From contig CAJBHC010000024.1 in the NCBI GenBank assembly GCA_903952785.1, positions 1-22,064 of the forward strand: a stretch of DNA of 22,064 bases, given 5' to 3'. Of this stretch, positions 16,103-22,064 are shown piece by piece. The DNA comes from an uncultured bacterium (GTDB taxonomy: Bacteria > Patescibacteriota > Minisyncoccia > Phycocordibacterales > CAIZLB01). The notes beneath the pieces are model-generated. The model saw only the letters and a program-made list of their open reading frames with translations, did no database searches and was not told where the DNA came from. Made by a program: the position numbers and the translations under genes. Each line of letters begins with the position of its first letter. The stretch's first letter is position 1.

Positions 16103-17182
16103 ATGTCCCCCATCTTCAAAAAGATCTTAAATAATGGATATGACATAATCACCATCGGCGATATTGCTGTTGATGCTTTTATTAGACTTGGACACAATGA
16201 GCGTGGAGGAAGTCAAAATCAAGTCAGAGAATCTATCAATCCAATTACAGGACATCGTGAGCTAGGACTCGCATTTGGAGAAAAAATTCCTTATGAGGAG
16301 TCTCTGGAGGTTTTTGCTGTTGGAAATAGTGGGAATGTGGCGGTTGCGTGCTCTAGGCTTGGAATGAAGACGGCAATAATAAGTAATGTCGGGAGTGACA
16401 TATATGGACAGAAATCGGTTGAAAAATTAAAGGCGGAAGGGGTGGGGGCAGAATTCGTAAAAATTAATACTGGTGGAAAGACAAATTATCATTATATTCT
16501 TTGGTTTAAGGATGACAGGACAATCTTGACCAAACATGAGGAATATCCGTATTCCCTACCACCTGCTATTAATACTAAGTGGTTATATTTGAGTTCTCTT
16601 AGTGAGCACTCCGTCAGCTTTCACAAAGAAATTGAAAAATATTTGGATGAGCACGGGGATGTAAAATTAATTTTTCAACCCGGAACATATCAGCTAAAGA
16701 TGGGACGAGATGCCTTGGCAAAAATTTACGCAAGAAGTGAATTGTTTTTTTGTAATTTAGAAGAGGCGGAGAAAATTTTAGGACTTGAAATTGTGAAGGC
16801 AAGCTCTGATATGCGTGAGCGTTCTCAAAATATTAGAAGATTGTTATTAGAACTTTGTGCACTTGGTATAAAATTGCCAGTTATCACAGATGGACCAGCC
16901 GGAGCCTATGTTTTAATAGATGACGAGCTTTATAAAATGCCAATTTATAGTGATATCGCTAAGCCAGTAGAGAGAAATGGCGCAGGCGATGCTTTTTCTG
17001 CCACCTTCTCTGCCTGCTACATGCGTGGAATGGGAATTGAAGATTGTTTAAAGTGGGCGTCCATTAATGGAATGAACGTCTGTCAGCATATTGGATCTCA
17101 TGAGGGGCTATTAAGAGAATCTGAGGTTGGCGAGTTTTTGAGTAAGGCGCCAAAGGGATGGGGTTTAATGAAGATGAGCTAG
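16103..17182 (+). CDS. PfkB/ribokinase-family carbohydrate kinase
   Basis: ATP-dependent sugar or sugar-phosphate kinase of the ribokinase superfamily. Family marks are ITIGDIAVDAF (16-26), the GG-type substrate loop AVGNSGNVAVACSRLG (72-87) with GSDIYG (97-102), CNLEEAEKILG (207-217), ITDGPAGAYV (251-260) and the anion-hole and catalytic motif RNGAGDAFSATF (291-302) with base Asp296. A long insertion near residues 30-66 (NERGGSQNQ onwards) is unlike standard ribokinase. It diverges from the class II aldolase with matching promoters. If this lineage lacks a PfkA-type enzyme, it could supply phosphofructokinase activity; that is inference. Ribose, fructose or adenosine kinases remain possible. 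Confidence 0.88.
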   Translation: MSPIFKKILNNGYDIITIGDIAVDAFIRLGHNERGGSQNQVRESINPITGHRELGLAFGEKIPYEESLEVFAVGNSGNVAVACSRLGMKTAIISNVGSDIYGQKSVEKLKAEGVGAEFVKINTGGKTNYHYILWFKDDRTILTKHEEYPYSLPPAINTKWLYLSSLSEHSVSFHKEIEKYLDEHGDVKLIFQPGTYQLKMGRDALAKIYARSELFFCNLEEAEKILGLEIVKASSDMRERSQNIRRLLLELCALGIKLPVITDGPAGAYVLIDDELYKMPIYSDIAKPVERNGAGDAFSATFSACYMRGMGIEDCLKWASINGMNVCQHIGSHEGLLRESEVGEFLSKAPKGWGLMKMS

Positions 17183-17228
17183 AGCTGGATGAAAGATAGA
17201 TTGATACAGGTAAAAATAAATAAGGTAT

Positions 17229-17253
17229 AAAAAAAACCGCGGTGTATCCGCGG
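17229..17253 (-). terminator. Intrinsic terminator of the small RNA
   Basis: On the minus strand CCGCGG, loop ATACA, CCGCGG (17253-17237) is followed by eight T (17236-17229). It lacks a T-run on the plus strand, so it ends leftward transcription only. The PfkB gene runs toward it from the other side. Confidence 0.92.
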
Positions 17254-17484
17254 AATATGGTGCACTTATAATTTTATAAGTTAAAATCGCTGATGCTTTG
17301 GCGCCATCAGGTGCGACACGGACAGCTGATTCAAGTGATTTGTTCAACCCTCTCTTTTACCCGGCAGCCAAACCGGATTCAGATTAAATTGCTCACTTGA
17401 AGGCTATCCATGCCGCACCCTTCCCCGCCGTGATCGTCCCGATCTGACGTGACGAGTGGACGTCACTGGGCATTGTGTCCAGCC
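17229..17484 (-). ncRNA. Unidentified structured small RNA, about 256 nt
   Basis: Clearly delimited, GC-richer than its surroundings, with no convincing protein frame. A promoter lies at 17517-17490 and an intrinsic terminator at 17253-17229, giving a transcript from about 17484. The core (17310-17419) folds into one long rod with four paired blocks: 17408-17419 with 17310-17321 (12 bp, two G-U), 17403-17407 with 17322-17326, 17393-17401 with 17330-17338 (9 perfect bp), and 17382-17388 with 17343-17349 (7 bp). Small internal loops separate them, and the tip holds a CCGG/CCGG hairpin. 5' of the rod are hairpins at 17449-17466 (GTGACG/CGTCAC) and 17432-17444 (GATC/GATC); 3' are CTGATG/CATCAG (17290-17310) and an AT-rich 8-bp hairpin (17264-17281). 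I see no tmRNA, RNase P, SRP, 6S or T-box signature. It is probably a trans-acting or housekeeping RNA, since the next minus-strand gene is over 1 kb away. Confidence 0.8.
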
Positions 17485-17489
17485 TGAAT

Positions 17490-17517
17490 ATAATAGCATA
17501 AAATGCCACTATGTCAA
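17490..17517 (-). promoter_or_regulatory. Strong promoter of the small RNA
   Basis: On the minus strand a perfect TTGACA (17517-17512), 16-nt spacer, then TATTAT (17495-17490) preceded by TGC, an extended -10. It is the best promoter in the window and expects high expression from a G near 17484. Confidence 0.8.
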
Positions 17518-17546
17518 TGCATCAAACCAATATAATCAATAAATTT

Positions 17547-17557
17547 TATGCTATAAT
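17547..17557 (+). promoter_or_regulatory. Extended -10 promoter of the second GT4 gene
   Basis: TATGCTATAAT (17547-17557) is an extended -10 with no clear -35. The start would be near 17564, 11 nt before the ATG at 17575. The 15 bases ending here are an inverted copy (14/15) of those at the small-RNA promoter (17490-17504). Confidence 0.6.
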
Positions 17558-17574
17558 GACCTAACATTTTGAAA

Positions 17575-18795
17575 ATGAAGAAGGTTTTAATAATAAATAC
17601 GACTCTCAATAAAGGCGGGGCAGCAAGGGTTGCTCGTGATATATTTGAAAATTTAAGTTCAAATTTTGATATTTTCTTTGCTTATGGTCGTAACTCAGTA
17701 AACGACGTTCCTAAAACTTTTTATTTTGGAAACAAAATTGAAATGTTCATTCATATTTTCTTAGTTAGATTTCTAGGACTTGAGGGTTACGGCAGTTATT
17801 TTTCAACCAAAAAACTAATAAATTTCATTAAAAGGGGAAATTTTGATTTAATAAATTTACACAATTTACACGGATATTATGTAAATTTCTTCACTCTTCT
17901 AAATTTCTTAAAAGAATCAAATATCCCGATAATCTATTCCCTACACGACGAATGGCCTATTACATGGATGCCAGCACACAGCTTGGGGTGTAGTCATTGC
18001 AAAACTGGTTTAGGTAAATGTAATAATACTTATAATTATCCAAAAAATTTCTTCCCTTTTTTTGAAAAACATATGTTGATTAAAAAAAGGAACATTTTTT
18101 TAAATCAAAAACATTTTAGCATTACATGTCCTTCTATCTGGCTAAAAGATAATATAGAACAGTCTTTTTTAAATAAATATAAAGTTGAAACAATTCATAA
18201 CGGTATTGATACCAATCTTTTTAAACCAACGTCTAACAAAACAGAACTGCGATTAAAACATAACCTACCTACAGATAAGAAAATAATACTTTTTTCTGCT
18301 TCAAACTTGAAAGATAAAAGTAAGGGGGTTAAATATATTTTAGAAGCAGCTGAATTATTAAAAGAAAGAGATTACTACTTTATAGGAATAGGTAATGGAA
18401 AAGTATCAGAAACAAACAATTTGAAGATATTTAAATATGTATACGACAAACAAAAGATGTCGGAACTCTATTCTCTGAGTGATGCGTTTTGTTTTGCATC
18501 TGCTGCAGAAACTTTTTTGTTATCCGCAGCTGAGGCGCTTTCTTGCGGAACACCGGTCGTGGGTTTTGATATACCTGTTGTCAGAGAACTTATTAATAAT
18601 GATGTTGGAATTTTAACAAAAAATAACAGTGATTCTCTTGCTGAGGCGATTAACATTTTGATGCATAATGAAGATATTCAACATAAAATGGGACAATACG
18701 GAAGAATACTTATTAAGGAACATTATTCAAAAGATATCTTTTATAAACATTATCTAAATTTGTATAATGAAATACTAAATAAAAACAATGATTAA
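17575..18795 (+). CDS. GT4 family glycosyltransferase (WcaC/WcaL-like)
   Basis: Retaining GT-B enzyme predicted to add a sugar during polysaccharide synthesis. It begins KKVLIINTTLNKGGAARVA, the family's glycine-rich N-terminus. YSLHDEWPITWMPAHSLGC followed by CKTGLGKC is a Cys-rich loop similar to that in colanic-acid-type transferases ('HDmWp-TG-C...CG-C'). The donor site includes LFSASNLKDKSKGVKYILEA and the E-x7-E type motif in SAAETFLLSAAEALSCGTPVV, then the conserved Asp/Pro and Glu. I place the start at ATG 17575; a TTG six bases earlier in frame is possible but less likely. It overlaps the flippase gene by 8 nt, so the two are coupled. No Shine-Dalgarno sequence is seen. Confidence 0.9.
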   Translation: MKKVLIINTTLNKGGAARVARDIFENLSSNFDIFFAYGRNSVNDVPKTFYFGNKIEMFIHIFLVRFLGLEGYGSYFSTKKLINFIKRGNFDLINLHNLHGYYVNFFTLLNFLKESNIPIIYSLHDEWPITWMPAHSLGCSHCKTGLGKCNNTYNYPKNFFPFFEKHMLIKKRNIFLNQKHFSITCPSIWLKDNIEQSFLNKYKVETIHNGIDTNLFKPTSNKTELRLKHNLPTDKKIILFSASNLKDKSKGVKYILEAAELLKERDYYFIGIGNGKVSETNNLKIFKYVYDKQKMSELYSLSDAFCFASAAETFLLSAAEALSCGTPVVGFDIPVVRELINNDVGILTKNNSDSLAEAINILMHNEDIQHKMGQYGRILIKEHYSKDIFYKHYLNLYNEILNKNND

Positions 18796-20332
18796 CACTA
18801 CTGCCCAAAACGCATTAAAAAACTCAGTCTATAATTTCATTGGCTTTATATTACCAATAATAGTAATGATTTTTATCACACCAATAATTATTTCAAAGTG
18901 GGGTGTAAAAGATTATGGAATTTATATATTTTTGAGCACGATAACTTTATTTTTAGGGCTTTTAGATTTAGGTGTTAGTGTAGCAACAAGTAAACATATC
19001 ATTGAATATTACTCAAACCACGACGAAAATAAATTGAAAAAGTTGATTTATTCAATGAACTCGATTTATTTAATAATGTCGATTATCTTTTTTTTAGTTT
19101 GTGTCGCAATTGGGTTTATAATTCAAATATTCTTTATTGAAAGAGTCGGCTTAGGGAATAATAACTTCCCATTAATATTTTTTATACTGGGGTCTACTGT
19201 CTTTATTGGTACTATATTTTCTAATTTTGGGAATATATTAGTAACAATGCAAAGATATGATTTACAATTAAAAATCAGTATGTTCTTGATTTTGCTTTCA
19301 AATATTGGGATGTTAATACTTGTATTGCTTGGGTATGGATTAATACCAGTTTTATTATTCAATCTATTTGTAATGTTACTAAGCAACATTATTTATTTTA
19401 TTTCAGCAAGGAAGGTTTTTCCAATTATGCAACTAAAGTACGCATGGAAAACCGAAGAAATATTAAAAAATTATAAATTTGGGATATCTGTCGCATTTAA
19501 TAATTTAGCAAATTCTTCATTGGTGCATTTTGATAAATTATTAATACCAATATTTTTAGGTAATGCTCAACTTACTTATTACAGTGTACCTGGAAGTATA
19601 GCAACAAAAATATCTAACATTTCGTCTGTATTTGCAACGGTGTTATTTCCAATCACAGTTAATCTCCAAAGCCTAAATAAATTAGAAAAGATTAAACGTG
19701 TATACATAAGATCATTAAGACTTATTACCATTTTAGCAGCATCTATTTCATTCTCTATTATTTTTGTATCAGATAAAATTCTACTATATTGGCTGGGTGA
19801 AAACTTTTCTAAACAGTCTACAATTGTATTAATACTACTTATTTTAACGAACTTTTTCTTGGCACTTTTTAGTCCTATATCAAACTTGCTTATGGCTATG
19901 GGTAAAATGAAATTTCTGACGATGGGTTCAATTATTATGATGATTATCAATATTGTCGCCTTGTTCTTGTTATTACCCAAATATGGTATTAATGGGGCCG
20001 CGGTAGCATACCTTATTGCAACAGTCTTTGTATATTACATGCTCTATTATGCTGAAAAAAACTATTTTAAGATAAATCACATAAAAGAAAATATCAAACT
20101 CCTTATCAAAATATTAACTGTGGCTGTACCCCATTTTTTTATAGTTAAGTTTTTAATATATCCACTTATAACCAATTTGATTACACTCATAATTTTTGGT
20201 CCTATAATTTTTGGTATTTTCTTGATAATATACAAAATATTTGGTTTTGTGGAAAAGGAAGATTGGGATGATTTTAAAACAATGGTATTGAAGTTTTTAA
20301 CAAAATTTAAATTAAAAAAAATCACTAACTAA
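18788..20332 (+). CDS. Wzx-type polysaccharide flippase (MOP/MATE superfamily)
   Basis: A 514-aa inner-membrane protein with about 14 hydrophobic segments, expected to flip undecaprenyl-linked oligosaccharides to the outer face. N-terminal NSVYNFIGFILPIIVMIFITPIIISKWGVKDYGIYIFL and the following LLDLGVSVATSKHI segment are typical of Wzx/RfbX proteins, as is the mid-protein loop FNNLANSSLVHFDKLLIPIFLG and the late NGAAVAYLIATV. The length is slightly above the usual 420-500 aa because of a longer C-terminus with charged LKKIT-like end. It overlaps the GT4 gene by 8 nt and is followed 4 nt later by the next gene, so it belongs to the same operon. Confidence 0.93.
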   Translation: MINTTAQNALKNSVYNFIGFILPIIVMIFITPIIISKWGVKDYGIYIFLSTITLFLGLLDLGVSVATSKHIIEYYSNHDENKLKKLIYSMNSIYLIMSIIFFLVCVAIGFIIQIFFIERVGLGNNNFPLIFFILGSTVFIGTIFSNFGNILVTMQRYDLQLKISMFLILLSNIGMLILVLLGYGLIPVLLFNLFVMLLSNIIYFISARKVFPIMQLKYAWKTEEILKNYKFGISVAFNNLANSSLVHFDKLLIPIFLGNAQLTYYSVPGSIATKISNISSVFATVLFPITVNLQSLNKLEKIKRVYIRSLRLITILAASISFSIIFVSDKILLYWLGENFSKQSTIVLILLILTNFFLALFSPISNLLMAMGKMKFLTMGSIIMMIINIVALFLLLPKYGINGAAVAYLIATVFVYYMLYYAEKNYFKINHIKENIKLLIKILTVAVPHFFIVKFLIYPLITNLITLIIFGPIIFGIFLIIYKIFGFVEKEDWDDFKTMVLKFLTKFKLKKITN

Positions 20333-20336
20333 AAAC

Positions 20337-21161
20337 ATGTATAAAAAATACTTTTGCTCTTTTGCTGACTCTAGAATGAATGAAACGCTTGATAGGATCA
20401 AAATACAAGCTGAGGAATTGGATTGTTTTAATGAAATATTCATCAGAAATGAAAATGATCTAGACTCCGACTTTCGTGAATACTTTAAAGATAAACTAGT
20501 AAAGGGCTCTAGAGGTTACGGATATTGGGTATGGAAACCTCAAATTATTCTCCAAACACTTAAAAAGATGCATGAGGGTGATATTTTACTTTACACCGAT
20601 GCAGGTTGTCATCTTAATAAAAACGGTAAAGAACGTTTAGATTACTATTTTAAACAAACAGAATTATCTAAATCAGGCTTATTAGTTTTTCAGGAAGCCA
20701 AAGAGGCGGATAATAAAGAATTGCGAACGTCCAACTGCCTTGAAAAGTTCTACAGTAAAGGCGACATCTTTGATTACTTTAAAGTCAGAGATAAAAAAGA
20801 AGTATACAATACAGGAGTTATGGTTGGTGGTGGTATTATTTTTATCAGGAAATGTCCAAAATCAAAAGAGATTATAGAACAGTGGCTTAATATATTTAAA
20901 TACAACTTTAATTTAGTAGATAACAGCCAGTCAATATCACCCAATTTTGAAGGCTTCATTGAAAATAGACACGATCAAAGTATATTCTCTTTTTTGTGTA
21001 AACTTAATGATATATCTTCAATTTCCGCCAGTGAGTTATGGCAGGAAGATTGGAATAAATTAGAAAACTACCCAATCCATGCAAAAAGAGATAAAAAATT
21101 AAAGTGGTATTGGAGAATACATAGAAAAATAGTGGAAAAGATTGTAAAATACTTAGAATAG
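20337..21161 (+). CDS. Putative glycosyltransferase of an uncharacterised type
   Basis: A soluble 274-aa protein that matches a recurring group of cluster-associated proteins whose members carry RGYGYWVWKPQIILQTL (59-75) and a DxD-like GDILLYTDAGCHLN (81-94). Further marks are NTGVMVGGGIIFIRKC (158-173) and ENRHDQSIFSFL (209-220), the last like the 'HDQ-s' motif of GT-A enzymes that hold a substrate sugar. Together these suggest a nucleotide-sugar transferase with a GT-A fold; the activity itself is not known to me. It begins 4 nt after the flippase gene, and a C-terminal basic segment (HRKIVEKIVKYLE) could help it associate with the membrane. No Shine-Dalgarno sequence is seen. Confidence 0.78.
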   Translation: MYKKYFCSFADSRMNETLDRIKIQAEELDCFNEIFIRNENDLDSDFREYFKDKLVKGSRGYGYWVWKPQIILQTLKKMHEGDILLYTDAGCHLNKNGKERLDYYFKQTELSKSGLLVFQEAKEADNKELRTSNCLEKFYSKGDIFDYFKVRDKKEVYNTGVMVGGGIIFIRKCPKSKEIIEQWLNIFKYNFNLVDNSQSISPNFEGFIENRHDQSIFSFLCKLNDISSISASELWQEDWNKLENYPIHAKRDKKLKWYWRIHRKIVEKIVKYLE

Positions 21162-21215
21162 CTAAGTGAGCAAACATCTGTTATGATATATAAACTTATT
21201 TAATTTAATCAATAT

Positions 21216-21986
21216 ATGATAAATAATGACGCAAAATCGATAACAAAGACCACTGAAGAAACTTGGGTAAAAGCTCAAGGTTTTGAAAAAAATACATGGG
21301 TATTAATAAATCAAAGAAATGGTATATTAAAAATACTTTACAAGTTTTTTAAAGCCCTTAAAGATCCTAAGCAATTTATAAACTATCTAAAATTTAAAGA
21401 TTTTTATTGTGGTAATGATTGGAACTATTGGTGGATGGATAAATTTGAGAATTACAAATACTTACCAAAAAAGATTAAAAGGTCTCTTGAGATTGGTTCT
21501 GGTCCATACAGTAATACAAGATTAATTTCAAAAATTGTAGACATCAATGATATACATTGCACCGATCCATTAATGGCTGACTATAGAAATTTTGACAAAA
21601 CGTATGTTTCTGAGATGCATAAAAAAGGTAAAATAAAAACCTATGTTGGAAAAGGAGAAAAAATTGATTTTCCTGACAAATATTTTGATTTGGTAATTTG
21701 CAACAATGTTCTAGATCACGTCGAAGATGCAGAAAAATGTTTCAGTGAGATGTACAGAGTATTGGAAGATGGGGGTTATTTAGTATTTGGTCAAGACCTT
21801 AAAGATCTAGGTAATTCTTTCCATCATGAAGATATAGATGTTGGTCACCCTATAATTCTACATCATAAAACCTTAGATGGAATATTGGATGCCAATTACA
21901 CCACTGTTTTTAAAAGACTTTTACCTCAAGATGAAACTCGAGACAAAAAGCACTACTCTGTTTACTTATTTATTGGGAAAAAATAG
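21216..21986 (+). CDS. Class I SAM-dependent methyltransferase
   Basis: A 256-aa methyltransferase domain protein (Methyltransf_11-like). Motif I is SLEIGSGPYSNTRLIS (90-105), with the acidic residue after strand two probably in CTDPLM (115-120). Motif IV/post-I is DFPDKYFDLVICNNVLDHVEDAEKCF (151-176) and the next strand is RVLEDGGYLVFGQDL (181-195). The final third has many His residues (FHHEDIDVGHPIILHHKTL). In a polysaccharide cluster such enzymes usually methylate a sugar or the chain end, but the acceptor cannot be read from the sequence. It starts 54 nt after the preceding gene and ends 9 nt before the next ATG. Confidence 0.85.
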   Translation: MINNDAKSITKTTEETWVKAQGFEKNTWVLINQRNGILKILYKFFKALKDPKQFINYLKFKDFYCGNDWNYWWMDKFENYKYLPKKIKRSLEIGSGPYSNTRLISKIVDINDIHCTDPLMADYRNFDKTYVSEMHKKGKIKTYVGKGEKIDFPDKYFDLVICNNVLDHVEDAEKCFSEMYRVLEDGGYLVFGQDLKDLGNSFHHEDIDVGHPIILHHKTLDGILDANYTTVFKRLLPQDETRDKKHYSVYLFIGKK

Positions 21987-21995
21987 TCTTACATT

Positions 21996-22064
21996 ATGAT
22001 TTTTATTAATAAAATAAAAAAATTCGCATCATCCACAAACACAGATAGAAAAAAATACCTATTG
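21996..22064 (+). CDS. 5' end of the next gene in the cluster (23 codons visible)
   Basis: An ATG at 21996, 9 nt after the methyltransferase stop, opens a frame that runs without a stop to the window edge. The visible protein starts MIFINKIKKFA and continues with basic and polar residues. Same-strand position and tight spacing fit another cluster gene. The fragment is too short to name. Confidence 0.5.
   Translation, partial: MIFINKIKKFASSTNTDRKKYLL

Noticed and set aside
17229..17260. CCGCGG near a GGTG-rich stretch suggested a T-box or other leader riboswitch
   Set aside because: No T-box sequence is present and no minus-strand gene follows the terminator within 1 kb.
17165..17347. A 60-codon minus-strand frame across the PfkB 3' end and the 3' part of the small RNA
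   Set aside because: It starts inside the structured RNA, crosses the intrinsic terminator and runs into the opposite gene; no protein motif or start signal supports it.
17356..17376. Plus-strand GGCAGCCAAACC resembles part of the SRP RNA tip (AGCAGCCAAGG)
   Set aside because: The GGAA partner sequence is missing and the transcript is on the other strand according to promoter and terminator.
17569..17574. TTG start two codons before the ATG of the second GT4 gene
   Set aside because: The ATG at 17575 gives the standard family N-terminus and sits at a suitable distance from the promoter.
19579..19980. A 133-codon minus-strand frame within the flippase gene
   Set aside because: It is antisense to a well-supported membrane protein, and its composition mirrors the complement of hydrophobic codons.
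1..22064. Insertion sequences, prophage genes, tRNA or rRNA genes
   Set aside because: No transposase, integrase, terminal inverted repeat pair, tRNA cloverleaf or rRNA sequence was recognised.

Overview
The window is an AT-rich stretch of a bacterial chromosome. It uses the standard code: TAA, TAG and TGA all end genes, and there is no sign of TGA read as an amino acid. Several traits suggest a Patescibacteria/CPR member, most likely Parcubacteria-like: small compact genes, a lytic transglycosylase fused to a long coiled coil, a secreted protein with peptidoglycan-binding ends and InlB/Flg_new-type repeats, a class II aldolase with an unusual motif, many glycosyltransferases, and almost no Shine-Dalgarno sequences. 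This assignment is inference from content, not from a marker phylogeny.

Layout. 1-177 is the 3' end of an unidentified plus-strand gene. 296-8047 is all on the minus strand. Reading in the direction of transcription it holds a secreted peptidoglycan-binding repeat protein (8047-6128), ribosomal protein bL25 (5952-5323, own promoter and terminator), and then an OLD-like AAA ATPase with an RloB-like TOPRIM protein, a pair resembling AbiL/RloAB phage defence. After these come an unrecognised 517-aa protein that could be a third member of that operon, and the lytic transglycosylase. 8198-11564 (plus) carries three glycosyltransferases (GT2 with membrane tail, GT4, GT8). They converge, with a 2-nt gap, on a minus-strand run from 16003 to 11567: class II aldolase, polytopic membrane protein, GT11-like fucosyltransferase, DUF3431 protein. 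Diverging from the aldolase is a PfkB-family sugar kinase (16103-17182). 17575 to the end (plus) is a polysaccharide cluster: GT4, Wzx-type flippase, a putative glycosyltransferase, a SAM methyltransferase, and the start of another gene.

The most striking non-coding element lies in 17183-17568. There the GC-poor background gives way to a GC-richer segment with a TTGACA/TATTAT promoter, about 256 nt able to fold into a long rod plus several hairpins, and a textbook intrinsic terminator, all on the minus strand. No protein gene lies there, and I could not match it to tmRNA, RNase P RNA, SRP RNA, 6S RNA or a T-box by eye. It is the best candidate in the window for an undescribed element.

Functionally, the window combines envelope polysaccharide assembly (glycosyltransferases, flippase, methyltransferase), wall remodelling (lytic transglycosylase, peptidoglycan-binding protein), part of glycolysis (aldolase and sugar kinase) and a putative anti-phage module. 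Promoter-like motifs show two recurrent traits: an extended -10 of the form TATGnTATWAT, seen four times, and -10 boxes so close to the start codon that the mRNAs would be leaderless or nearly so.
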